Assembly: GCF_023227875.1 (NCBI RefSeq)
Contig: NZ_JALOCH010000008.1
Coordinates: 80,484-144,483 of the forward strand
Direction of reading: 5' to 3'
Origin: Methanoregula sp.
Lineage (GTDB): Archaea > Halobacteriota > Methanomicrobia > Methanomicrobiales > Methanospirillaceae
DNA length: 64,000 nucleotides
The notes beneath the pieces are model-generated. The model was not told the origin of the DNA. It worked only from the letters and a program-made list of their open reading frames with translations, and searched no databases. The position numbers and the translations under genes are program-made. The number at the start of each line of letters is the position of its first letter. Positions within the stretch are counted from its first letter, which is position 1. This document shows, in pieces, positions 17,029 to 26,134 of the stretch.

Positions 17029-17147
17029 TTTTTTGTTGCTCTTTTCGTTTGCCGGATTTCCTCTCGGGCCCTGTTTGCCGGGACCAGCCGGATATGCTTG
17101 CTCCATAACCTATTTATGACGTTACGAGAAATTAGGTAGGACAGCGC

Positions 17148-17222
<75 letters not shown>

Positions 17223-17288
17223 TCTTCTTTTCAGACCAGAATCCCCAAAGGTTTTCCAACGCATTCTCCCAGCGTCAGCTTAATCCAT

Positions 17289-18533
17289 ATGCACACGGAT
17301 TTCGCCGGTGCAATGAGAAAAGGGATTGATCCTGCACCCACCAGTCGAGACCGGGCATTCCACTGCCAGAAAGCGGAGTATGCAGATCATTCTATCGACA
17401 GGGCTACAGCAGAAAAACGCCTAACACCGGAAGATGCCCAATTGATCCGGGCATTTATCTCGGAGTTGAAAGCTACAAGGGGGATCAGTACCGGTCGGGC
17501 GAATAAGATCATTTTCACGCTCATCACGTGGAGACGGTACCTTCCACCCTTCAGAACTGCCTGCATTACCGATCTCTACTTGGGGATCAACAAACTGAAA
17601 GATGCAAGGATTCAGGGCCGGCCCTACAAGCAGAACACCCAGAGAGATTTTCTGAATTTCATCAAGCGATTTTTCCTCTGGATGATCAAGCACCAGTATT
17701 CCCTGCTAATGAAGGACGATATCCGGGAGATTAAGGTGCCCCGGACGGACACGATGACCAAAACCGCCGAGATGATGCTCAGCGATGATGAAGTCCATAA
17801 AATGATAGATGCCTGTATGAGCTCTCGTGACAGGGCATTGCTCGCGATGTTGTACGAAGGCGGTTTTCGTATCGAAGAGATTGGGACAATGACATGGGGC
17901 CAGATCAAGGTTGATGATTATGGTATCATCATCAATACCAACAAGAAGACTGAAAAGCCCCGGTACGTCCGGCTCGTAGCTGCTACGCCGTATTTCGCCC
18001 AATGGAAAAATGATTACCCGTATGCTATATCATCCGAAGGTCTGGTTTTCACGTCTCACAAGCGCCTTCCGCTCCGCTACGAGGGGATAGCTCTTCAGTT
18101 GAAAAAGATCGCAGCGCGCGCCGGTATTCGGAAGCGAATCACGCCGCATTTGTTCCGGCATTCGAAAATCACGTCGATGGTTCGGGAAGGGTATAACGAG
18201 ACCATCATTAAAAAAATGATGTGGGGGAACATTCGGACGGGGATGTTCGAGACGTACTGCCACCTGTCGGATGCCGATGTTGATGATGAAGTTTTAGCCA
18301 AGCAGGGCATCCGCAGAAAGGACGAGAAGAAACAGCGAGCTATGGAGGCTCGCCAGTGTCCCCACTGTTCGACAGTGAATGCCCCCACCGATGAGTACTG
18401 CCGTACCTGTGCCAAACCCCTGACGGCAGAAATTGACCTGTCAATGGAAGAGATCAAACGAGAGATTGAGAAGACCCCGGAATTTGCAAAAATTATGGAA
18501 ATGATCCGGCACAATATTTCAGTTGCCGGCTGA
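17289..18533 (+). CDS. Tyrosine recombinase (left element), C-terminal part of a split integrase
   Basis: 414 residues from the first ATG. Catalytic residues are visible: Arg194 (GGFRIEEIG), Lys219/220 (NTNKKTEKP), the HLFRHS box (His287, Arg290) and Tyr323 (FETYCHLS). A C-terminal zinc ribbon follows (CPHC near 360, CRTC near 373). The open frame continues upstream of the ATG into the tRNA, reading IAASSFQTRIPKG, which aligns with IAASFSQVRVPKD at residues 18-30 of the integrase at 23385. The native gene therefore began before the att site, and integration separated its first ~16 codons. Whether initiation at 17289 gives an active enzyme is unknown. Confidence 0.85.
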   Translation: MHTDFAGAMRKGIDPAPTSRDRAFHCQKAEYADHSIDRATAEKRLTPEDAQLIRAFISELKATRGISTGRANKIIFTLITWRRYLPPFRTACITDLYLGINKLKDARIQGRPYKQNTQRDFLNFIKRFFLWMIKHQYSLLMKDDIREIKVPRTDTMTKTAEMMLSDDEVHKMIDACMSSRDRALLAMLYEGGFRIEEIGTMTWGQIKVDDYGIIINTNKKTEKPRYVRLVAATPYFAQWKNDYPYAISSEGLVFTSHKRLPLRYEGIALQLKKIAARAGIRKRITPHLFRHSKITSMVREGYNETIIKKMMWGNIRTGMFETYCHLSDADVDDEVLAKQGIRRKDEKKQRAMEARQCPHCSTVNAPTDEYCRTCAKPLTAEIDLSMEEIKREIEKTPEFAKIMEMIRHNISVAG

Positions 18534-19343
18534 TTTTTCTTTTTTCATATAGCGTTTTAACAGTGCAGGGAGTTTATCCGGTTGCGTCCGGGTTGTTGTA
18601 TCCATCCCCATTACAGAATCCAGAATCCGTTTGTTTTCCGCCGTTTCTTTCCGCATTATCCCGAAAAGGAACATCTGAAGATCCCTTTCTACAACGCCAT
18701 CCGGATTGGTTTCCATCCAGTCCTGAAAAATACAAAACCTGAACACTTCCAAGAGGCGGTTATCAGTACTTACTACCTCATTGGTATCGAAATTCAGAGA
18801 GAATTTTTGGCATACCCACCCGATGTTGCTTGATGGAGTATCCCATGGATATAGCGTCTCTGTGGTAACTGGATTAAGCAAACAGAACTTGAAGAACGTA
18901 GGGGAGGCCAGTAACAGAAGCTGGAGAAGTTCCTCATTCTTTTCCTCTCCTTCGAGAATCCGCTTGTCGATAATCAGTTCCCGGAGCCATGTGCTTTCCC
19001 GGAATTTTGGGCGGAGTTCCTCATAGTAATCAATACCATAGCATACCGTTCCTAGGTGATCAAAATCCCGGTATAATCGATAGCCGGTTCCTTTCCGCCA
19101 TCGTGATCCTTCCGGACGGTAATCCTCAATCGCCTCGATAATTCCCTCTTCCACGAGCGCGTCCAGCTGTCTGCTGACATACCGGTACTTGTTATCGGTT
19201 GTACCGCTAAAACCGCAATAGTCGGCAATCCCGCCGGTGTTTGCCACATCGTTGTCAAGCAAGCACGCGACAATCAGCTTCTTGATATTCTTTTTCGGTT
19301 CCTTGCCCTTCGTATCTTCACTCATATAATCACGTTTCCCCAT
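18519..19343 (-). CDS. Winged-helix regulator-like protein (left element)
   Basis: 274 residues. The N-terminal third looks like a winged-helix DNA-binding domain (IKKLIVACLLDNDVANTGGI, then YVSRQLDALVEEGIIE and a basic wing). The rest is helical. It is homologous to the 335-residue protein at 24750-25757: compare RESTWLRELIIDKRI with RDSDWIAEFIYEQRF, each followed by an F-F-x-x-C-L segment. Both lie immediately after, and convergent with, an integrase gene. A role in controlling element gene expression or excision is likely but inferred. The 3' end overlaps the integrase by 15 bp. Confidence 0.65.
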   Translation of the reverse strand: MGKRDYMSEDTKGKEPKKNIKKLIVACLLDNDVANTGGIADYCGFSGTTDNKYRYVSRQLDALVEEGIIEAIEDYRPEGSRWRKGTGYRLYRDFDHLGTVCYGIDYYEELRPKFRESTWLRELIIDKRILEGEEKNEELLQLLLLASPTFFKFCLLNPVTTETLYPWDTPSSNIGWVCQKFSLNFDTNEVVSTDNRLLEVFRFCIFQDWMETNPDGVVERDLQMFLFGIMRKETAENKRILDSVMGMDTTTRTQPDKLPALLKRYMKKEKSAGN

Positions 19344-19576
19344 TACACCACAATATGAATAAACCTTGTGTTGTAATGACCCGTGATGCCGCCCGACGGA
19401 GATGCTGCTTAGGATAACGTCTGAAAGTCAAAAATGTGGACTAATCTATGCTGGATACCGCACTTTTTTTAGCATTCTTGTGATCTAAAAAAGCCCCATT
19501 TCTATCTCAAATTTTGAAAATACGTTATAAATGAGCCTTATTTGGGAAGAGGACTAATAAGTAATTGTTGAGTTAC

Positions 19577-19729
19577 ATGCCAAAAATTACCCTGAACCAA
19601 TTACAGCATCTGCCTGAACTGCATCGGCTCGTTTGCGAACAGTTGATTCGGAAGGGATCGTGGCAGCTGATCTTGGACGCCGAAGAAAAACCGTCAGATC
19701 TTGATGTAATCCCAATCTCAATGAGGTGA
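19577..19729 (+). CDS. Small LHRLV-motif protein (left element)
   Basis: 50 residues, beginning MPKITLNQLQHLPELHRLVC. It aligns over most of its length with the 51-residue product at 25971 in the right element, sharing the HLxxLHRLV core and a following W-E/Q-L segment. Both small genes come directly before a related helix-turn-helix-like gene, here only 4 bp away. The conservation across two elements is what convinces me this short frame is real. Function unknown; a DNA-binding or protein-partner role for the companion gene is possible. The 233-bp gap upstream holds its likely promoter. Confidence 0.65.
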   Translation: MPKITLNQLQHLPELHRLVCEQLIRKGSWQLILDAEEKPSDLDVIPISMR

Positions 19730-19733
19730 AACG

Positions 19734-20111
19734 ATGGGAACGGGTTTGCGCGGGTACGGGTGGTACAAGTGGGACTTGCTGATGGAGGTCTACTATGCGT
19801 TTGAAGCAACGGAATTTACCTACGCGGCAGCGGCCATGCTCCCCGGGTTCGACAGAAAGACGTACATGTCTCTGTATTACGACGGGTTAATCCTCAAAAA
19901 AGCCCAGGGGCTGCCTTCCAAATGGAAACTGAGCGATGCTGCCATCAGCTCAATTATCGGGAGCAACCTGCCTGATGATGCTGAGTTGGAATCGGAGATT
20001 ACTCTCCAAGCCCCTCGCCGCTCCAAACGCGCTTTACTACATTCCGAGGCATTTGTCCAACAGATCCTCGAAGCGGTTGATTTTTTTTCAAAGCCTGAGG
20101 TGATATCATGA
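19734..20111 (+). CDS. Small helix-turn-helix-like protein (left element)
   Basis: 125 residues starting MGTGLRGYGWYKW. The first ~65 residues align with the product at 26135 in the right element: GLRGY/F at the start, a T/S-E-F-x-Y segment in the middle and DGLILKKAQGLPSKWKL against DGILVKNGSHWPARWRL. The pattern suggests a winged-helix type fold. The C-terminal half has a basic stretch (APRRSKRALLHSE) with no counterpart. It follows the LHRLV gene by 4 bp with gaggtgaaacg as ribosome site. Role unknown. Confidence 0.65.
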   Translation: MGTGLRGYGWYKWDLLMEVYYAFEATEFTYAAAAMLPGFDRKTYMSLYYDGLILKKAQGLPSKWKLSDAAISSIIGSNLPDDAELESEITLQAPRRSKRALLHSEAFVQQILEAVDFFSKPEVIS

Positions 20112-20174
20112 AATGAGCAGCAAGTCGAAAACACGGTTTGATCGATATTTGACTAATGTTAAAAGGTGGTAACG

Positions 20175-20546
20175 ATGGGTGATGCAAAAAACAAACTAGA
20201 ACTACAAGTCAACGACCTTGTTCTCATGAACGTCGTTGGTGTTGGAGAGGACGGGCCAATCTTCGGGGTCATTGACCGAGTAGGAACAATGGAGCTCCTT
20301 GGAGAGGAGGCCGTAACATCTCCGGTAGTGGAGAGCACAAACGAACAGGCAACGACAAAGACCGCAGAAGCTGAAAAGCCGGGAAACGAGGGAGGTTCCT
20401 CAGGACAGGTGGCTACCTCGGTAATTGCTGAATTGGAAGCCCGGCGGGCTGCTCTGGATGCTGCGATTCAGGAGTTGAAGCGGGGCGATGGAATCAAAGA
20501 TATTCCACAATTACAACCAGATTCTGTTATACCACCAACACAATAG
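20175..20546 (+). CDS. Small acidic hypothetical protein (left element)
   Basis: 123 residues starting MGDAKNKLELQVNDLVLMN; the ATG at 20175 has AAAAGGTGG just upstream, better than the GTG at 20166. The first ~40 residues look like a small beta barrel (LVLMNVVGVGEDGPIFGVID), the middle is a low-complexity Glu/Thr linker, and the end is a helical or coiled segment (VIAELEARRAALDAAIQELK). No family recognised. The equivalent position in the right element (26405) holds a different, also low-complexity, protein. Confidence 0.5.
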   Translation: MGDAKNKLELQVNDLVLMNVVGVGEDGPIFGVIDRVGTMELLGEEAVTSPVVESTNEQATTKTAEAEKPGNEGGSSGQVATSVIAELEARRAALDAAIQELKRGDGIKDIPQLQPDSVIPPTQ

Positions 20547-20620
20547 CAAGTGTGATAGACTGATTATTAATCATGCAAATTTTTAGCGAGCAAAATTATT
20601 TAGATAATTAAAATTTTTTA

Positions 20621-21199
20621 TTATTTAAGTAATCTTATTTTTGCAAAACACACCACAGTTTTCTTCGAATCTGCCCCATCATTAAGGAATTGTGCATTCT
20701 CAACAACAAGGTAATACTTTCCTTGCGCAGGAAGCTGATAATTACGAGTGAATGCTACTACGTTCTTTTGAATGGTTCCCTTAAATGAGGCTTTGTTTCC
20801 CTTTTCAAATCCATTCAGGTATATGTCGAGATTTTCCTGATCCATAATTAGAACATCAACCGGGGAGGTACAAGATGAGACGTTTATCGAAAATGTATAC
20901 CCCTTATCCCCGGCAAGGAGGTAATACTCTACGTGATCGTATTCAACAACAATCATCCTTGATAAAATGGGGATCGAATCGACAACCGATGTATCAGCAA
21001 CATCTGTCTCGGGTACATAAGTACTCATATGCTGAACACCTTTAACAGCAACAACAGCGGCCTTAGACTCAACCGCTGATTCTGCAACTCTCGCACATCC
21101 CGCTGAGAAAATGAAAAACAGTACCAGAATAACACATGCAATCGACATTAAACCCTTTTGATTTTTAGTAATCATACAGTTTGTTTTGGAAAAGACCAT
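20621..21199 (-). CDS. Predicted lipoprotein (left element)
   Basis: 192 residues. A basic start (MITKNQKG), a hydrophobic stretch (IACVILVLFFIFSAGC) and a lipobox FSAGC point to an exported lipoprotein. The mature part resembles a small beta sandwich (YYLLAGDKGYTFSINVSS, GKYYLVVENAQ) like pre-peptidase C-type domains that bind nothing obvious. It lies 13 bp downstream of the J-domain/TPR membrane protein on the same strand, so they probably form an operon and may act together at the membrane. The start may be 21199 (GGAG upstream) or 21175. Confidence 0.7.
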   Translation of the reverse strand: MVFSKTNCMITKNQKGLMSIACVILVLFFIFSAGCARVAESAVESKAAVVAVKGVQHMSTYVPETDVADTSVVDSIPILSRMIVVEYDHVEYYLLAGDKGYTFSINVSSCTSPVDVLIMDQENLDIYLNGFEKGNKASFKGTIQKNVVAFTRNYQLPAQGKYYLVVENAQFLNDGADSKKTVVCFAKIRLLK

Positions 21200-21212
21200 T
21201 TCATTTTCTCCA

Positions 21213-22589
21213 TTAATTGCCTTTAAATGAATTCAAAACCCCGTCAAATAGGACTTGAGCATCATCCTGACTCTTGTAACTTGCAGTCAGTATCATAAAA
21301 GTTCGTTGACTCGGAAGATCCTCCCATATGGCCATGAAATTATAACTCATTTTCCCATTCTCTGTCATATCATGGCCATTCATCGTCACAAAATACACTG
21401 TATTTCCAGAATGTGTTGTCGTTTGAATTGAACTCATTTGGAGATCTGGGTTTTCTGCAAGGAGCTCAGTATACAGTGATGCAAATATCTTTTGAGCGGA
21501 ATCACGCGATAATGAATCCTCTTTTAGGAACCATAGAACCCCAATCCCTTCATCATCAGAATTGTCGAATTGAAGCATTCCGTTATAATATGTTGCCTCT
21601 GAATACCCTTCGGCACTCGTGTTTAATGGAAGAGATGAAGGGTGGTTAAAGGATATCCCATAATTCGAGTATTTCACCCACTGATAGTTCGAATCACTTC
21701 CCGCCATCCCAAAAATAAATGCTGCAAAAATTGACAATACGATTGTTATTGCAATGGGAGCACCGATAATTGCGGCAGCCCACGATAACACACCCCAATT
21801 TTCACTTGCAGGATGTGCTTTCTTGATAATCCAGTAGATTACATAGGTGATGATTAAAAAAATAATATACATTATAATAAAAACAATCAATGCCGTAACT
21901 ATAGATGCGATACTAAAAGATACACCGTCCTTAATCTGACTAGTTAAAGTGGTGATGAATGCGAAAATCGCGGATAATCCTGCTACAACGTTAACACCGG
22001 TTGTTGATCTTTCTGATGATCCCTCATGAGAAGTCGATTTGACTGAGTTATCAGTACGTTGAATTTTTTTCAGGGTAATATTTCGATTTGTTGTGGCCAT
22101 TGCATAATTTGGATCGATCCTTAATGCACGCTCATAAGCTACAATTGCCTCTTGATATTTACCGAGATTATCAAGGGCTACCCCTTTATTGTTCCAGATA
22201 ACTTGGTCTTCTGGAGTTTTCGAAAGAATGATATTATATACAGAAACTGCCTCTGCATATTTCCCAAGTTGAAAAAGAATGGAGCCTTTCCCTTTTAATG
22301 CATCAATGTTACTTGGTTTAAGGGCAAGGACAGACTCAAACATCGAGAGAGCTTCTGCGTATCGTTTAGCCTTTATTAGATCCTCACTTGATTTCATTAG
22401 TGTGGAGACCGTTCTTTGGTCTTCCATCAGAGCCTCATATGCTTCATTAATCTTTTTAAATCTCTCCTCTGAACCTCGTTCCTTGCATACATCTGGGTGA
22501 TACCTTTTTACAAGGTTTCGGTAAGTATTTTTAATCTCATTATCATCAGCATCACGAGACACACCAAGAATTGAATAATAGTCAATCAT
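21213..22589 (-). CDS. Membrane-anchored J-domain/TPR protein (left element)
   Basis: 458 residues. A canonical J domain at residues 1-65 contains the YHPD tripeptide needed to stimulate Hsp70. Three TPR-like repeats follow to about residue 170 (AEALSMFESVLALKPSN, AVSVYNIILSKTPED, AIVAYERALRIDPNY). Next come at least two strongly hydrophobic segments (about 215-300), then an extracytoplasmic domain (WVKYSNYGISFNHPSSLPLN) like the PsbP-type domains in archaeal secreted proteins. I chose ATG at 22589 because it begins directly at the J domain; a TTG nine bases upstream is possible. It may be a membrane co-chaperone; the island's Hsp70 genes are in the right element. Confidence 0.8.
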   Translation of the reverse strand: MIDYYSILGVSRDADDNEIKNTYRNLVKRYHPDVCKERGSEERFKKINEAYEALMEDQRTVSTLMKSSEDLIKAKRYAEALSMFESVLALKPSNIDALKGKGSILFQLGKYAEAVSVYNIILSKTPEDQVIWNNKGVALDNLGKYQEAIVAYERALRIDPNYAMATTNRNITLKKIQRTDNSVKSTSHEGSSERSTTGVNVVAGLSAIFAFITTLTSQIKDGVSFSIASIVTALIVFIIMYIIFLIITYVIYWIIKKAHPASENWGVLSWAAAIIGAPIAITIVLSIFAAFIFGMAGSDSNYQWVKYSNYGISFNHPSSLPLNTSAEGYSEATYYNGMLQFDNSDDEGIGVLWFLKEDSLSRDSAQKIFASLYTELLAENPDLQMSSIQTTTHSGNTVYFVTMNGHDMTENGKMSYNFMAIWEDLPSQRTFMILTASYKSQDDAQVLFDGVLNSFKGN

Positions 22590-22828
22590 AGCAATCAATT
22601 TGATAAATATTCGAAAAATGCCGTCAGATATCTCCCTTCAAAATTCATAGAATGCATCTTTCTTTGAGGAGCGCGAAAATAAACTGGAATTTTTCCATTT
22701 TTTTGTTTTATTTATTGAGATCATATTCATAAGAAAGGTGAACGTTTTCAATAAAAATAAAGGTATTCAATTGAATCCCACATGACCTACATAAGGTGAT
22801 ATTGAAATATGCCAAGTATTTTTTGATA

Positions 22829-23080
22829 ATGCCACGACAGAAAGGAAAGTCAAAAAACCAACTAAGTTATCGCATTCCTTCTGATGTAGAATTAAAAATG
22901 GATAAACTAATTGCAAATAAGGAATTCAACACTCGATCTGATATTATTTCAACAGCAATTCGCTTTTATTTGGATCATCGAGAGTTCAATATTGAGGAAG
23001 AAATTGAAAGTTATCTCAATTCTGAAAAAGGTGAGAGGTATATTAAAAACCAAATTGAAAAATGCCAAAATGCCACATAG
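22829..23080 (+). CDS. Ribbon-helix-helix transcription regulator (left element)
   Basis: 83 residues. The segment NQLSYRIPSDVELKMDKLIA, then FNTRSDIISTAIRFYLDHRE, matches the strand-helix-helix pattern of CopG/Arc-type repressors with the usual S/T-R-S-D turn. The C-terminal tail is acidic. It may repress integrase transcription or control copy number. I prefer ATG at 22829 (MPRQKGKSK), although AAGGTGAT lies nearer to a TTG at 22802. The surrounding DNA is AT-rich. It is the last gene before the middle integrase. Confidence 0.7.
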   Translation: MPRQKGKSKNQLSYRIPSDVELKMDKLIANKEFNTRSDIISTAIRFYLDHREFNIEEEIESYLNSEKGERYIKNQIEKCQNAT

Positions 23081-23168
23081 CTTTCTCCTCTTTTGTAATA
23101 AGTAAAATATAGAACCGGGATATACCGATATTGATCATATTTGTAATACATTTATCCACTATTATCGA

Positions 23169-23197
23169 CCGTATCTCTCCGTATATTTCACGTCGGA
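23169..23197. repeat. Conserved motif upstream of middle integrase
   Basis: 29-bp stretch ending cacgtcgga-like (ccgtatctctccgtatattt then cacgtcgga). A close variant is at 45886-45914 upstream of the orphan integrase start. Because it occurs at the same end of both elements, it may be a recombination, replication or promoter signal. The rest of the 304-bp gap between 23081 and 23384 is AT-rich without another gene I can support. Confidence 0.55.
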
Positions 23198-23384
23198 GTG
23201 ATCACATAAAAATTTCATACACTTATACCTACATTTACTCTGGTTATAGGGAAATCATGAAAAAAATATTGAGTACAATACGTTTTTCTCCGTTCTTGTT
23301 ATCAGCCAAGAAAAAATGCAGTCTCCAAAAGTGTTAATATGATCACAAGCTGATTGTAATCTGAGCCAAAGGAGGTTCACATTT

Positions 23385-24734
23385 ATGAAAAAAGGCCAGA
23401 ATCAGGGGGATTCTGGTTCTGAAAAAAATCGCTCCATAGCAGCATCCTTTTCTCAGGTTAGAGTCCCTAAGGATACCTTTTTCCGTACGATCACGAACAC
23501 GTCTGACGTGACACCGGCACGAAAACAGCAGGCACCAACCCGGCATATGCGTCCGTTCCACAATCCGAAGACCGTGTATGCCGATCACTCCATCACTAAC
23601 GCCACCAGCCGGGGAAAACTGACCGCTGACGATGCCCGGCTGATCCGTGAGTTCATCGCAGAGATCAAGGCCACAAAAGGCATCGGGGCCGGGAGGGCCA
23701 ACAAAATCATTTTCACGCTTGTCGGATGGCGGGGTTTCATCGGCCCGTTCCAGGCGAACACGATATCTGACCTGTACCTCGGCGTCGAGAGATTGCGGGA
23801 AGCCCGGCAATACAACGGCGCCCCGTATAAGCAGAATACCCGACGGGATTTTTTATTGATCCTGAAGAGGTTTTACCAGTGGTTAGTGGCAAATGGGTAC
23901 TCATCCGTACCTCCTGACAAGATCAACCAGATCAAGGCACCTGCCAGTGACAGAATGACCAAGACGGCCCAGATGATGCTGACGGAAGAGGAGATCCGTG
24001 CCATGATCGAAGCCAGCCAGAATTCGAGGGACAGAGCGATCATCGCGACGTTGTACGAAGGCGGGTTCAGGTGTGAGGAGATTGGCCGGCTTACGTGGGC
24101 ACAAATAAAATTTGACGAGTACGGCGCGGTCGTCAACGTCGACGAGAAGACCGGGCGGCCGAGATACATCCGTCTCATCTCATCCAAACCATATCTCATT
24201 CAGTGGCAGAACGATTATCCCTTTGCGGCCACACCCGATGCGCTGGTCTTCATCTCCTTCCAGCGTCTGCCGCTCCAGTATGCCGCCGTTGCAATGCAGC
24301 TCCGGAAAATCAGTAAACGCGCGGGCATTCAGAAGAAAATCACGCCGCACCTGTTCAGACATTCCAGAATCACCGAGATGATCAGGAAAGGGTATAATGA
24401 ATCGACCGTCAAGAAAACCATGTGGGGTAACATCAACACAACGATGTTCCCGACATATCTTCATTTGACCGACGAAGATATCGACAATGATGTTCTCGCG
24501 ATGCAAGGTATAACAAAAAGAGACCAGCATCGTTCAGTTGCCATGGACGTGCAGGAGTGCCGGAACTGCCATACTATCAATGCCCCGACGTACCGGTTCT
24601 GTGAATCGTGCGGGAAGCCCCTGAACGATGATGTCCAGATGAGCATGGAGCGCCTGAAACATGATATTGAGCACACTGCTGAGTACCGGATGATGCTGGA
24701 GGTTATCCAGCAGAAACTGGCAGCGGGAGCTTAA
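23385..24734 (+). CDS. Tyrosine recombinase/integrase (middle, intact)
   Basis: 449 residues, strong ribosome site aaaggagg. Catalytic residues: Arg229 (GGFRCEEIG), Lys255 (DEKTGRP), HLFRHS (His322, Arg325) and Tyr358 (FPTYLHL). The C-terminus has a zinc ribbon (Cys392, 395, 406, 409) and a helical tail. It is clearly homologous to the integrase at 17289 from residue ~60 on. Codons 17-20 (SIAA) coincide with the tRNA-Glu-derived att core. In a tandem array this gene would be a junction: the first ~16 codons belong to the left element's end and the rest to the right element. Confidence 0.9.
   Translation: MKKGQNQGDSGSEKNRSIAASFSQVRVPKDTFFRTITNTSDVTPARKQQAPTRHMRPFHNPKTVYADHSITNATSRGKLTADDARLIREFIAEIKATKGIGAGRANKIIFTLVGWRGFIGPFQANTISDLYLGVERLREARQYNGAPYKQNTRRDFLLILKRFYQWLVANGYSSVPPDKINQIKAPASDRMTKTAQMMLTEEEIRAMIEASQNSRDRAIIATLYEGGFRCEEIGRLTWAQIKFDEYGAVVNVDEKTGRPRYIRLISSKPYLIQWQNDYPFAATPDALVFISFQRLPLQYAAVAMQLRKISKRAGIQKKITPHLFRHSRITEMIRKGYNESTVKKTMWGNINTTMFPTYLHLTDEDIDNDVLAMQGITKRDQHRSVAMDVQECRNCHTINAPTYRFCESCGKPLNDDVQMSMERLKHDIEHTAEYRMMLEVIQQKLAAGA
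23433..23446 (+). other. Middle attachment core inside integrase codons 17-20
   Basis: tccatagcagcatc encodes S-I-A-A and matches the end of tRNA-Glu over 13 bases (ccatagcagcatc). It marks the junction between the two tandem elements. The reading frame is identical to the one at the tRNA and at 46242. Confidence 0.7.
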
Positions 24735-24749
24735 CTTTTTTTCAAGAAA

Positions 24750-25757
24750 TTATTGTTTGAGGAAGGTCCTGCCCTTCTCATGACTGATTCCCAAATCCTC
24801 CCTGAGGCTCAGGAGTATCTCTGCGGGCTTGACCCGAAGCCGTGGATTCTGAAACCCACCATCCTTGGTCTTTTCCACGGCGTCCCGATATGCAGCAAGC
24901 TTTGCAAGCACGGGTTCAGGAATCTGGTTATTATTTTTCCTGCTGGCATCGACTATCCCTGTCAACAATTCTGACATTGCTATCGAGTTGAGATAATCGG
25001 TAATCTCGTTTTTATACCGCACCCGTTTCAAGAGCATCTTCTTCAAAAACTCCCGAGTTTTTTCGGGCACCTCGTGCAACATCATCTTATCGAGGTTTTC
25101 TTTGAACATGCAGTAGATAAACAGGTCATAAACCGCAGCATTTGAAAGATAATACTGAGCTAAGACGGGATCATAAAGTCCTGTATCCCGGGATCTGATC
25201 ATCGGCTGGAGGAACAATGGTTTCAAGGTCAGGATGAGATTACTTGATATTTCATACTGGAGACATAACTCGAAAAAAACCCTGGACATCTTTAACATGG
25301 TTAAAAGATCTTTTTCAGATATTTTCTCCGACTTGTAAAACCGCTGCTCGTAAATGAACTCAGCTATCCAGTCACTGTCCCGCATATCTTCTTGTATACT
25401 AACGAATTCAGGATCGTTGTAGATTGCCCACAGGACACGAAAATTTCGTTTGATGGAATAAACCGGCCCCATCCCCTTGAAGGGATCTTTTGCCCCGGAA
25501 TGAATTTTCTTTTCAATATATCCCCGGTCTTTAAGATTTTTCAGGGGGCGCCAGATATGCGAATATTTGTCTTTTCCTTTGCCATCGAGTTCGCACATTT
25601 CCGTGATATGACTGACAGCCATGGCCTCATAACAAAAGAGCAAACGCATGATCTGTTGCCGGCGTTTCTGGTTCTCTCTTTTACTGGTCTTGTCCTCTTT
25701 TTGTGACAAGTCCTGTTCAGGTACTAATTCATCATCGGGTTCTCCTTCTTCAGACAT
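24750..25757 (-). CDS. Winged-helix regulator-like protein (right element)
   Basis: 335 residues. Residues about 27-105 look like a winged helix (RRQQIMRLLFCYEAMAVSHI, YSHIWRPLKNLKDRGYIEKK). The remainder is helical and homologous to the protein at 18519 (see DSDWIAEFIYEQRF followed by FFELCLQYEI). It is convergent with the integrase, with 15 bp between stops, exactly mirroring the left element. The N-terminal 25 residues are highly charged. Likely regulates element genes; inferred from position and fold. Confidence 0.65.
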   Translation of the reverse strand: MSEEGEPDDELVPEQDLSQKEDKTSKRENQKRRQQIMRLLFCYEAMAVSHITEMCELDGKGKDKYSHIWRPLKNLKDRGYIEKKIHSGAKDPFKGMGPVYSIKRNFRVLWAIYNDPEFVSIQEDMRDSDWIAEFIYEQRFYKSEKISEKDLLTMLKMSRVFFELCLQYEISSNLILTLKPLFLQPMIRSRDTGLYDPVLAQYYLSNAAVYDLFIYCMFKENLDKMMLHEVPEKTREFLKKMLLKRVRYKNEITDYLNSIAMSELLTGIVDASRKNNNQIPEPVLAKLAAYRDAVEKTKDGGFQNPRLRVKPAEILLSLREDLGISHEKGRTFLKQ

Positions 25758-25970
25758 ATGAACACCATTTAGATATTTTCTGTTGATAATCCCAATTAAA
25801 CCTACAAACTATTAAACATTATGTTTAGATTTTTAACAATTTTAACTTATCTAATATCTACAAATTCTTTTAAATTTGCAATTGGACACAAATTTCTTGC
25901 ATATTTCAAAAAATACGTCAATATCCGCCAATAAATTATTGCCCCCGAGCTAAGTCTCCTTGGGAACACG

Positions 25971-26126
25971 ATGAAAACGAGGCAGGTAACCTTCGAACAG
26001 CGGGCACATCTCGATGACCTACATCGGCTCGTCCTGGATGAACTTTGCCAGCGTTATCCCGACGAATGGGAGCTCGTTGATTCGGTCCCCCCGTCCGCCA
26101 AAGGCAGACGGATAAAACCAAGATAG
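25971..26126 (+). CDS. Small LHRLV-motif protein (right element)
   Basis: 51 residues, MKTRQVTFEQRAHLDDLHRL then V. It is homologous to the 50-residue product at 19577, with the same HLxxLHRLV core and spacing to a tryptophan. A basic tail (KGRRIKPR) closes it. The next gene starts 8 bp later. Function unknown. The 213-bp gap upstream is AT-rich and contains the palindrome-like aaacattatgttt, a possible operator. Confidence 0.65.
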   Translation: MKTRQVTFEQRAHLDDLHRLVLDELCQRYPDEWELVDSVPPSAKGRRIKPR

Positions 26127-26134
26127 CGGAGGGA

